Positions 45,953 to 56,312 of a DNA stretch of 64,000 nt are shown here, one piece after another. A program made the translations under genes and the position numbers. A model generated the notes under the pieces. It was not told the origin of the DNA and searched no databases. It was given only the letters and a program-made list of their open reading frames with translations. This stretch comes from Rhipidocladum racemiflorum (taxonomy: Eukaryota; Streptophyta; Magnoliopsida; Poales; Poaceae), in the NCBI GenBank assembly GCA_036346355.1, contig CM070576.1:12259558-12323557 (forward strand), written 5' to 3'. Numbering within the stretch: position 1 is the stretch's first letter; every line of letters begins with the position of its first letter.

Positions 45953-46714
45953 ATGGAGGAAGAGTTCAACTACGTTGATCTGGGAGTTGGTCACGCCATG
46001 AACTTTGGCATATGCTCTGAGACTCTCGGGGATTTTGAGAAGCCGCAATACCAAGTGGAAGTGATCGAGACAAGCGGGATTGATCAAGGCTTGTGACGTG
46101 AGGATTGAGGTACTGCTAGGAAGAAGGGCCAGGCAATCGCCTCGATACACCAGACTGCCAGGAGATCTACAATGCAGATGGGTATCCAAGAAGTATCACG
46201 ACGAGCAATGCGGCACATTACCCGTATCTACGCCAGAGAATTGGAGTACGGTGTTCCGTTACCATCCGCGCAGCGATAACCTTCTTGACCCGAAGGAGAT
46301 TCAGGATGAGGATGCCACGGTTACACAGTTGGCACGATTTGTCGTCGCCCAGGAGGATGTACTAGATAATACAAGCAAGGAGCTACAGAAGGCCCGCAAG
46401 GAGATCACGACAGAGAAGAACAGATGGCGGGAAGCTCAAGAGTATGTGGCACACCTTCTACGAAGGATTGACGAGTTGGAGATGACCTTGTACGGACTGC
46501 ACTCCAGAGCGGTGCTCGAGCTACACGAGCCGATCCAGAGGAGTCGGATCTCGATGAGGACATCGCTTCTTCGACTACCACAGAGGACACATTTGGACAT
46601 GGCGATCAAGTTTGGCGCCTATGCCACAAAGACCCGCAGTGCCGTGGAGGTTTTCTCGATGAGTGAGCATAGGTTCTATAGTGAGACTCCTTCGCCGAGT
46701 CGCGTCATAGAATA
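45953..46714 (+). pseudogene. Accessory ORF upstream of gag
   Basis: A frame from the ATG at 45953 reads MEEEFNYVDLGVGHAMNFG and stops near 46097. The neighbouring frame (46080-46715) continues ACDVRIEVLLGRRARQSPRY, so one frameshift separates the halves. The second half includes a likely coiled coil (KELQKARKEITTEKNRWREA, then LLRRIDELEMTL). I recall comparable ORFs between LTR and gag in some grass gypsy elements; the function is unknown. It is on the same strand as gag and separated from it by about 230 bp. Confidence 0.55.
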
Positions 46715-46943
46715 AAGAGTCACCCTTTAGGCGTTAGACTCCGTGAGTTAGTTCGATTTGGATTTGCTTTGTTTCTTTGAGTGTGCGTGATGTGTTGCAA
46801 GGCCCTTAGGCATTGTAAGCAGCCATACCAAGTTATTAATAATAAAGTTGGACCTTAAAGTTACCCCTTTCGCCCGCATAAGTTCCATATTACTTGTCTA
46901 TTCTTGTTTCCCTCTCATCTCTAAACCTAGATCAAATCGACAG

Positions 46944-48118
46944 ATGGTGAACACCCGTGGAAACTTTGGAGGCAATGGGAGTGGTTCGCCCAACAGAAAA
47001 CCCCAATGATGGAGCACCAAAGACCGCCGATTGATATGCAGAATTTCTGAGCTTTTCTTGCTGCCCAAACTCGATTGATGCATGCTATGATGCAACAAAT
47101 GCAGCACGTCCATCGCTCGTGCCACGCTAATCAAGTTAATCGGGGACCACGCCGTAATACAAGGTCGTCGAGTTCATGAGGACCCACCCACCCACTTTCT
47201 CTGGGAATGCCAATCCATTGGAGGCCGATGATTGGTTAAGATCAATCGAGAGGAAGCTACACATAGCTCAATGCATAGGGAATGAGAAGGTACTCTACGC
47301 TTCTCATCACCGGAAGGAACAAATTACCAGAATGGTGGGAGAACTTCGTACACGCAGAGAACCCTCAAGATATCACTTGGGAAGAGTTCACACCGCATTC
47401 GACAGATCACGTGCCTGAAGGAATCATGGACCTTAAGAAGGAGGAGTTCAGAGCATCAAGCAAGGTAATCAGCCGGTGGTCGACTACCTGAACAAGTTCA
47501 CACAGCCTAGCACGCTACGCACCGAGGATGTAGCGACGGATAAATCCGCATACCTCGTTTTATGAAGGGACTTAACTCAGATTGCAAGTAGGGTTGATCA
47601 CCCACACCTTTCCAGATTTCCAAGAGTTGGTGAATAAGGCGCTTATTCTTGAGGACAAGCGCAAGGAACTGGATGAGAACCGAAGCGCAGGATGCAACAA
47701 AGAAGGATCACGCCAGGAACGCAACAAATACCGAGAGTTGCACCAAATCAATTCTTCGTGATTCCAACCACAGAGTGCAACAAGGACACCATCCCGGCAC
47801 CAAGACCTGTCAATCAAAACTACTGCACTTCACCCGCTTAGAAACGCTTACTCCGTGCAACAAGAAGGAACCGTGAGACGCCGCTACAATCGCAACGAGC
47901 CAGACACTTTGCCAACAGCTTGTCCAAAGAAGACAGCAGGAGCGACCCCGATTCGCTTCAATCTAGGAACCACCCCAGCTAGGACGCCAAAGACCAGAGC
48001 CACACCCTGCATCGTGGTGAGAGGCCGAGTCAACCATGTCACCGCAGATGCACCGCAGAATGCTACGGACGTCAGATCGGGTAAGTTACTTGTTAACTCA
48101 AGACTGCAATGCTTTGTT
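46944..48118 (+). pseudogene. Gypsy gag, frameshifted
   Basis: From the ATG at 46944 (MVNTRGNFGG) the Gag frame is broken repeatedly. The capsid-like Retrotrans_gag domain is seen in pieces at 47176-47300 (THPPTFSGNANPLEADDWL, RSIERKLHIAQC) and 47300-47490 (WWENFVHAENPQDITWEEF). A zinc knuckle is recognisable at 47879-47930 (YNRNEPDTLPTACPKK), but the first two Cys codons read as Arg. Gag would form the particle and bind element RNA. Several breaks lie at CAG-like sites. Confidence 0.75.
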
Positions 48119-48460
48119 TGACTCGAGCTTCAGATTCGCTTGTTTCGCAAGGCTTTGCTACTAGAAATGATTTGAGGATTGCAAGACTTAAGTGCATGCT
48201 TTTAGTTCAAACCCTGGTTCCGAACTCCGAACGAAAGTAGGATGTTCCGGTGAGAATACTTGATAGGTGGAATAGAGTTCCTAGCAAACCTTATAATTTT
48301 GGAGACCTGCACCTTAGACGTCATATTGGGAATGGATTGGTTATCCAAGCACAAGGCCGTATTGGATTGTGGACGAAGGACTATCTCGATTGAGAGCCCG
48401 TGTGGAAAGAAGGTGGAATTTCAAGCCACCGCAGCTAGAGATGGACAGCTTGATGGTTAA
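48100..48460 (+). pseudogene. Gypsy aspartic protease, frameshifted
   Basis: The catalytic segment starts at about 48116 (FDS), but the Asp-Ser-Gly-Ala motif is broken by a short deletion beside a CAG. The downstream frame 48260-48460 reads IGGIEFLANLIIL, VILGMDWLSKHKAVLDC and RRTISIESPCGKKVEF, typical of plant gypsy protease C-terminal halves. It would cleave the gag-pol polyprotein. Confidence 0.8.
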
Positions 48461-48489
48461 CAGTACCAAGGCAATCAAAGCATAGAGGA

Positions 48490-49420
48490 TGTCCCGGTAG
48501 TGAATGAGTACCCGATGTTTTTCCCGAAGATCTACCTGTATGCCGCCGACAGGACATAGAGTTTGTGATAGAGCTTGTACTGTACAAAGACCGATAGCAA
48601 AGAGACCCTATCGGATGTCCACCGAGGAGTTGGTAGAGATGAAGAAACAAATAGAAGAGTTAATGGAGAAAGGATTTATCGACCGAGTTCGTCGCCGTGG
48701 GAGCACCGCTTTATTTGTCAAGAAGAAGGACGGAGTTTCAGGATGTGCATTGACTACCGTGCACTCAATGAAGTCACCGTGAAGAATAAGTATCCGCTAC
48801 CCCGGATTGATGATTTGTTTGATCAGCTGAGAGGAGCCGGAGTTTTCTCCAAGATTGATCTGAGATCGATACCATCGCTTGAAGATCCGATCGTAAGATA
48901 TTCAAGATCGCATTCTCGTCAAGATATGGACATTACGAAGTTTACGCTATGTCCTTTGGATCGACGAATGCGCCAGCTTATTTCATGAATATGATGAACA
49001 AGGTGTTCATGGAATATTTGGACAAGTTTGTCGTCGTGTTCATAGACGATATCCTAATCTACTCCAAGACAGAGGATGAACATGCCGAACACTTAAGGCG
49101 AGTTTTGGAAAAGCCGAGGAACAAGCAACTTTTCGCCAAGTTCGGCAAGTGTGATTTTTGGAAGGACAAGGTGGAGTTTCTTGGACATGTAATGACCGCA
49201 GAAGGAGTCGCCGTAGATCCAAGCAAAGTAGAAGTCGTGTTACATTGGGAATGACCAAAGACGGTGACCCAGATTCGGAGTTTCCTTGGAATGGCAGGGT
49301 ACTACCGCCGCTTCATCGAAGGCTTCTCGACAATTGCGAAACCTCTTACGCAATTGTCAAGAAGGAAAAGAAGTTTGCATGGACGCCGAATGTGAGAAAG
49401 GATTTCAGAGCTGAAGAAGC
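48490..49420 (+). pseudogene. Gypsy reverse transcriptase, frameshifted
   Basis: RT motifs run in order across shifted frames: KRPYRMSTEELVEMKKQIEE (48600), FVKKKDG (48716), CIDYRALNEVTVKNKYPLPR (48745), DDLFDQLRGAGVFSKIDLRS (48809), a scrambled stretch at 48866-48950, then APAYFMNMMN and FVVVFIDDILIYSK (49030-49068, catalytic Asp pair). EFLGHVMTAEGVAVDPSKV ends at about 49230. A TGA at 49252 and further shifts follow. Confidence 0.88.
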
Positions 49421-49422
49421 GA

Positions 49423-49860
49423 TTGACATCAAGACCGGTGTTAGTTCTACCGGATGTTGCTCAAAGCTTCGATATTTATTGTGACGCATCGCGCCAAGGA
49501 CTTGGATGTGTCTTTGATGCACGAGAATGGAAAGGTCGCCGCTATGCATCAAGGCGCTTGAGGCCGCATGAGGAGAATTACCCGACACATGACCTAGAGT
49601 TAGCTGCCGTAGTGCATGCTTTGAAGATATGGCGTCACTATCTGATTGGAAACAGATGTGAAGTATATACGGATCATAAGAGCCTTAAGTACATATTCAC
49701 CCAGTCGGATCTGAATATGAGGCAGAGGAGATGGTTGGAGTTAATCAAGGACTATAATGTTGGAATCCATTACCATCCCGGGAAGGCCAACGTAGTAGCC
49801 GATGCTCTGAGTCGGAAAAGTCATACCGTGAGTACGTTGCTAGCCACAAGTCAGGATGAG
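49423..49860 (+). pseudogene. Gypsy RNase H
   Basis: This is the start of the longest intact frame (49423-50289, 288 aa). It carries FDIYCDASRQGLGCVF (first catalytic Asp), LELAAVVHALKIWRHYL (Glu), YTDHKSLKYIF (Asp) and HPGKANVVADALSRK (last Asp). The domain removes the RNA strand during reverse transcription. All four acidic residues are present, so this part could be functional if joined to intact RT. Confidence 0.9.
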
Positions 49861-50079
49861 TTATGTGAGGATTTTCAAAAGATGAAGATTGAGGTTGTAC
49901 CTAGCGGATTCTTGGCCGCATTGGAAGTAAAGCCTACCTTAGAGGACCAGATCCGAGAAGGACAGAAGGATGATGACAGGATCCGTAGGATTAAGTCCAA
50001 AAAGGAGGAAGGCAAGGCAGAGGACTTCAAGTTGGATGAGCAAGGCACGTTGTGGATGAAGGATCGCATTTGTGTGCCT

Positions 50080-51348
50080 AACAAAAAGGAGTTAAAGCAA
50101 CTGATTCTGGAAGAAGCCCATGACTCCAAGTACTCGATTCATCCTGGAAGCGCCAAGATGTATCAGGATCTGAAGGAGAGATTCTGGTGGCCGAGTATGA
50201 AACGTGAAGTTGCCGAGCATGTTGCATTGTGCGACGTATGCCAGAGTCAAGGCAATGCATCGAGACCAGCAGGATTGCTACAACACTGAAAATACCTGAG
50301 TGGAAGTGGGAGGAAATCGGAATGAATTTCATTACCGGTTTGCCGAAGACTCAAGGAGGTTATGACTCCATATGGGTTATAGTGGATCGCTTGACTAAAG
50401 TAGCCCATTTTATCCCCGTGAAGACCACTTACTCGGAGATAAATTAGCGTAATTGTACATGATCAGATTGTTTGTTTGCACGGAGTGCCAAAGAGGATTG
50501 TATCGGACAGAGGTACCCAATTTACCTCAAGGTTGGAATAAGTTGCATGAAGCCATGGGAACCCGCTTGAACTTCAAGATACCTTATCATCCATGCACGG
50601 ATGGACAGACCAAAGAGTCAACCAGATTCTCGAGGATATGTTGAGAGCTTGTGCATTAGCTTATGCTACCTCTTGGGATAAAAGTTTGCCGTATGCCGAG
50701 TTTAGTTACAACAATAGTTATCAAGCTAGTTCTGAGATGTCACCTTTTGAGGCATCAGATGGTCGACTGTCGGACGCCTTTGAATTGGAATGAGACCGTG
50801 GCGCCGTGTCTTTGGGCCTCGATATTCTTCAAGAGGTCAAGAGCGGTCGCCATGATTAGGGAAAGGTTGAAGATAGCCCAATCTCGATGTAAGAGTTATC
50901 TTGACAATCGTCGCCGAGATTTGAGTTTTGAACCGTAAGACTTTGTATACCTCGAGTTACGCCTCTCGGGGAGTTAAGAGGTTCCATGCCAAAGGGAAAC
51001 TTGCACCCGTTATGTTGGACCATTTAAGATTTTGAGTCGCAGAGGCGGTTGCTTATCACCGGAGTTGCCACAAATCGTTAACAGGAGTACATGATGTATT
51101 CCATGTGTCCCAGTTAAAGAAGTGTCTCCGAGTTACTGAGGAACAGACACCGCTAGGGTCAATTTAGTTGCAAGAGGATTTGACCTATAAGGAGTATCCC
51201 GTGAGGATTCTAGACACAATGGATCGAGAAACTAGAAACAAGTCAACCCGTTTATGTAGAGTTAAGTGGATCAACCATGAAGAAAGCGAATCGACTTGGG
51301 AGAGCGAAGAGGATTTGAAGAAAGAGTTTCCAAACCTATTCCTTTAGT
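50080..51348 (+). pseudogene. Gypsy integrase with chromodomain, frameshifted
   Basis: The HHCC zinc domain lies at 50086-50250 (LILEEAHDSKYSIHPG, LKERFWWPSM, CDVCQ). The catalytic core follows: WKWEEIGMNFITGLPKTQGG (50310), WVIVDRLTKVAHFIPV, then PYHPCTDGQT (50580) and SYNNSYQASSEMSPFEA (50700). The C-terminal part and chromodomain (51170-51345, ending PNLFL) are readable only in shifted frames. The minus-strand relative at 63253-64000 is open through the same region, which shows where this copy is broken. Confidence 0.88.
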
Positions 51349-51379
51349 AATCCCTGAATCTCGGGGACTATATTCTATT

Positions 51380-51390
51380 AAGGTGGGGAG
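51380..51390 (+). other. Polypurine tract
   Basis: AAGGTGGGGAG lies just before the 3' LTR and is the primer for plus-strand synthesis. Confidence 0.85.
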
Positions 51391-51393
51391 TTT

Positions 51394-54300
51394 TGTAACA
51401 CCCCAAAATTTTGCTTTTCTTAAATTCATGTGTGATTTGGCACTTTGGTGAATTTTTGGAATTTTCTGGAATTTATTTGGATTTATTTGGAATTTATTTG
51501 AATTTATTCCATTTTGAAATAATTAAAGAATTTAATTTTGCAAATAAAATTTTGTTGGAAATATTTTATTTGAGTCCCAAATACCCTAAAATATTTTCTG
51601 GAATTTTTCTGGAATTTTTCTGAGTCTTTTGCTATTTTTAATGAATTAAATGAATTACTGGGGATTATTTTAAATATTAAATCGCTGGAAATCCAAACCG
51701 AAGCCTACATCGCTCATCCGATCGAAGCCCGAGTCGCACTCGAAGTTCGAGTCCGACCGAGCCACGCGGACTCGACCAACCCACTCTGGCCGAAGCCTTA
51801 ATCAAGCGTGGATCGCTGGATCTTGATCCAACGGCCACGATTGAGCCACGCCACCGAGCCGAGCCCGACCGAGCCACCATTTCGCCCGAGTCCGACCGAC
51901 CCAAACTCGCCGCGACCGCTGATCGAGATCCAACGGCCGCGCGTGCCACGCCACCCTCTCTGCCGCGCCGGACTACCGTCAGCCGAATCGTGTCGACCTC
52001 GGTCTCCGTGGCGTTTCACCACGCCGAGGTCGCTATTTAATGCGCCGCCACCACGGTCGTGACCTGAACTTCAGCGCACCAGTAGACCTGAACAACGCCA
52101 CCGAGCTGCCGCCGTTCGGCCGCAATCGCCGCGGAGTTGCCGTAACGCTCGCCGCGGTTTTATTTGCGTTAAAATCGCCGTCCGTCGTCCTCTGCCGCCG
52201 TTGACCCCAGATCCGACTCACCGCGACGAGGCGCGCTCGAAGGATCTCTCACTACGGAGCGCGCCGAAACGCCGTCGGCAAGGTCGTCGTCCTCCGCCGG
52301 TGAGCAGCGCCGCCGCAAGTTATCGCCGGACCGCGAGCTCTCTCGGCCGTCCGATCAAGATCCAACGCCGAGATCACGCCACGCCATCGCACGGTGAGAT
52401 CCTGCTCCAAATCCTAGATCCAATCTCCACCGCCGGATCTAGATCCAACGGTCCGAATCAATGCGTTAACCCAAACGCGCGTCAACACCGATTTAATCCG
52501 CGCCGTTGATTTTCAAATCAACGGCCGAGATTGAGCCACGCGTCCGGGAAGTTGGACCGACGCGGTCAGCGCCGTACGCGCGTGACGCTGACACGCTGGG
52601 CCCGCGTGTCAGCGGCTCGGCCAAACCACACCATGACGTCACGCTGACGTCATGGCGGGCCCGCATGTCAGCGGTTGTTCCAGCCGAGTGCTGACGTCAG
52701 CAATGACGTCACGGTGGGTCCCACATGTCGACCGCGGTCGAAGTCCCCGCGACGCCGCCGATGACGCTACCTGAGTGGGCCCACATGTCGCCGACACGTA
52801 GAGTCGTGGACCGAGTCCACGGTGGACCCAAGCCGAGCGTGGACCGAGTCTATGGACGGTTGGCGCCACCAACCAATCGAGGCTGCCACGTGTCCTTCGA
52901 CGCAATAATTAATTTCCGAAAAAGAAAATGATTTATTAATTCGAAATATTGATTCAAATTTAGATTCAAACTTCAAACGCTTATAACTTTTGCGTTTCAA
53001 CTCCGAATTGAGTGATTCAAATTTCTAAATTTGTATAAAATTGAGATCTACCTAAATATGAATTTTATTTAATTTTTGGACTAAAGTTTTTCTCTGTAAT
53101 ATTATTTAATTGATTATTTAAACTTTAATAAATCATAACTTTTGCGTTTTAACTCCAAATTTGACGATTCCAGTTTCTAAAAATCCAGAAAATTATGTTC
53201 TCTCTGTTTATGGGTTTTATTTGGAGTTTTGGGATGTTTTTGCCTATTGTTTATTTGTGTATTGCTATTTGCACGCTTTACGAGTAGACGTTGAAGTGCC
53301 GGAAGGATTCGAAGGAGAAGTGTTGACTCAGAATCCAACTCAAGACCAAGAGCAAGTGCTTTTTGAAGGCAAGTTGTGCTTTGACCATGTTGATCCTATT
53401 TCGAAATCTATTTTGATTTAAACTATTGCATGCTAGTTCAATTAGAAACATACTTTGCTTATACATGGGGATTAGATAAATACCAATTTGCTATATGACA
53501 CCTTGATTACTTAAGTATGTGCCATGACCCTTTGTCACCCTAGTTGTGGATTACTAGTTGGACATTATTAAATCGCCAACATGGGTTTAGATCGTTGTAG
53601 TATCGCTTAGACCTTTCGTGCTCATGACATGATTTTGGATAATCAAATGTTAATATTGACTTAATGATATATTGAACCTGTTTTGGAAAAGTATCATGTG
53701 ATGTTGATGGCACGTGGTGCATGGTAATCAACTGGGGTTTGATAAACAGTTTTCGACCGGCATGTGGCAAGAGTAATCAGTGGGCCAGTTGTGGCATTGG
53801 GAATGTTGATTTGGTTCTTGGGTAGTCTTGCCCTGGTCACTCTAAGGACTTAACCTTGCAAGCCTTTGAACTGGTCATACTTGCAACCACATGGTCGAAT
53901 GGGACGGCCCTAGTTGACTAAGTCGCTAAGGACTCACTTGTGGAGCCTCAGGGTGTCAGTTACACCGTTTGTGTGATTGTACGGGGGAGCGTATCGTGGC
54001 TGTGGCCAGATACCCATCTAACGGTGTGTTGGTCCCATACTTCGCCTTGGCTAAGGGAAGGGATGGTGTAGAGCACGAACCGGAGAGGACCACCCGTGTT
54101 GTTTGAGGCTTCCGAAAGGCTTTGTTACGGGAACTCGCCTTTGTGGTGTTTGACTGTATCTTGTGGGTAAAGTGCATAACCTCTGCAGAGTTTAGAATCT
54201 ATTTAAATAGCCGAGTCCACGGTACTGGACAATGCTCGGGAATTACAGTCAAGGGTTAGATTTTCTGAAAATAACTTCGGTTTGAAAGGTTGGAATGGTT

Positions 54301-54901
54301 TAATAACGGAGATGATGGAGATATGGTTTAGGATGGGGGAAAAATGTTTATTAAACTTATTGAAAAGTTATTTATGCTTTACTTGTTTCTACTGCTTTCG
54401 AATCTATTTATGTTACTTGTCAAATGCTGTTTTACTGCAAATATTCCTTAAGCTATTCCTTTGTACCAAGCCATGCATATAGTATATTAGCCTGCATTCT
54501 GTGCATGACTTGCTGAGTACCAAGTACTCACCCTTGCCTCAACACAATATCAGTTGAAGAGGAGGTTACACCAGCTTTGGAGGAGGAACTCCAAGAAGAT
54601 CCGTCTACTTAGGGATGCGAGCCCAGTCAGTTGCCTGTGGTATACTGGATGGCGCCACGAAGTTATCTTATTTTCCGCTGCTATTATTTTTCTCTGAATA
54701 AGTTTCGCCTTGCGAGGCATACATTTTGTAACTTGGCCATAAGGTCGAGTAACCAGTTTGGTTATTTAAATAAAGTACTTTATTGGTATCGTTTGGTATG
54801 ATTGTGATATTTACCGATGTTAAGACTGTGTGCACTAGCGCGTTCCTGGACTAGTGCTGAAAACACAGAGGGTCCGGATTTGCAAATTCGGGGTCCCGAC
54901 A
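51394..54901 (+). repeat. Family-A 3' LTR
   Basis: This LTR is 3508 bp and collinear with the 5' LTR. Differences from it are short and concentrated at CAG/CTG. At 52741-52790 the TGACGTCA pairs seen in the 5' LTR read GACGCC or GACGCT. The 86-codon ORF is at 53161-53421 with one D-to-N change. Confidence 0.93.
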
Positions 54902-55691
54902 GCAATCATAAAAGCATGGCAAGTGATCATATATCATGTAGTCAATTCCATCTATTCTCAACAAGCAACCTACAAATCGCTATCCATCACAACACACTTG
55001 CCTCAACCACGTGCAACGGATTGGCGGGAAGTAGAGGGCACTCCCGGGGTCGCACCACCTGCACATAGGTACCACACGCTCACAAACATAACCACAAAAC
55101 ACTACGCAAACCCTCATGTACCCCGACATTGCCATCTACTCGCAAAACCTAAAAACAGAGGTTCTGTCCCGGCAGGACAGCAGCCTTGCAAAAGGCATAA
55201 CTTGAGTTCTGGGACTCCGAATTAATTAAACGAGTACATCCTCGCGTAGCTTAGGAAATTTCCCAACTTTCTCTAGGTATATGGAAAGACTGATTCGGAC
55301 TCTAAAGTCATCTAATCTACAGATTACCGTGATCTGTTCCAATTACGTCACAGATTTTAACACGCTCGGTAAAACAGCCATAACATTCAAACGGCTGATC
55401 GGAATTTAACGTCCTTTATGTCCACGGAAAGATAATTAAATTATCTACAACTTCTTCAACATCTGTACGGACATAATCGGAATCTAAATTGACGAAAACT
55501 CGAAACCTAGCCCGACTGCTCATGCTGTCCCAAAACAAAAACGTGGCAACATCTAGATCTAACCCAAATTACTCCAATCCAGCACCTCAAATTGATCTAA
55601 AAACTTGATAAACACCTTAATAACAGTACCTAGATCAATCCCCAGGGTTCCCATGGTCCTACCTTTGCCCGACGCATGAAAACTCCAATAG

Positions 55692-55783
55692 ATCTCCTCG
55701 CTCTTCGCTCCTCGCTCCTCGCACCTCGCTCTTCGCTCCTCGCTCCTCGCACCTCGCTCCTCGCTCCTCGCTCCTCGCTCCTC
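55692..55783. repeat. 7-bp minisatellite (CTCCTCG)
   Basis: About 13 tandem copies of CTCCTCG, CTCTTCG or CACCTCG lie in the minus-strand B LTR. They yield an Arg/Glu/Ser repeat on the minus strand, which I do not call a gene. Other B LTRs lack the expansion. Confidence 0.85.
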
Positions 55784-56312
55784 GGATGGATCCATGAGGA
55801 TGCATGGGTGGGGAGGCCACCCTAGGGCAGCAAGGGGTGGAGGAGAGGTGGTGGAGAGGTGGGGAGCAATGGGGCAAGGGAGGGGGAGGCGCACGGCCAA
55901 GGGAGGAGGGAGGCGGCTAGGGCAAGGGCAAGTGGGGGGAAGGGCGCACAAGGGGCAGGGGTGAACGCCCAAGGGCTGGTGGGGAGCCCTTTTACCAGCC
56001 CCCACACCCAATCCTAGTCCGTTACGGAGACCTACTCCATCCCACCAAAGCCCACTTAAGGCCCAAACTCCCCCGGGAAGGCCCAAAACCCCGAAACGGC
56101 CCTAAACGTTATTAACCTCCATACCTTATGGTTTTAACCTGCCATACCATATTTCATAAAGTTTTTGACCTTAACAGGCACCATTTAAAAGGTTACGACA
56201 CTCCGTGGTGACACATCACTTCAAACGGCCCAAAACGCGAGTAAACCTCAAGCGAAAGGTTTTATTCTCTAATTTCACATTCTATAATGTCACACCATAC
56301 CGTAGTGTCACA

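Larger units (their letters stand above)
42224..54901 (+). mobile_element. Full-length family-A gypsy (chromovirus)
   Basis: The element is 12,678 bp with LTRs of 3512 and 3508 bp and a perfect 5-bp duplication GCAAT (42219-42223 and 54902-54906). It has a Met primer site, an extra ORF before gag, gag, protease, RT, RNase H, integrase and a chromodomain-like end, then a purine tract. The order RT-RNase H-integrase defines Ty3/gypsy. The long LTRs and terminal chromodomain suggest the Tekay/Del lineage. The reading frames are broken many times, but most breaks fall at CAG/CTG and may be consensus errors (see findings). Confidence 0.93.

Noticed and set aside
51394..54901. Treating LTR differences as a measure of insertion age
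   Set aside because: Most differences sit at CAG/CTG and are probably not substitutions, so a simple age estimate would be inflated.
55692..55783. Arg/Glu-rich repeat protein on the minus strand
   Set aside because: It is the product of a 7-bp minisatellite in an LTR that is absent in other copies.
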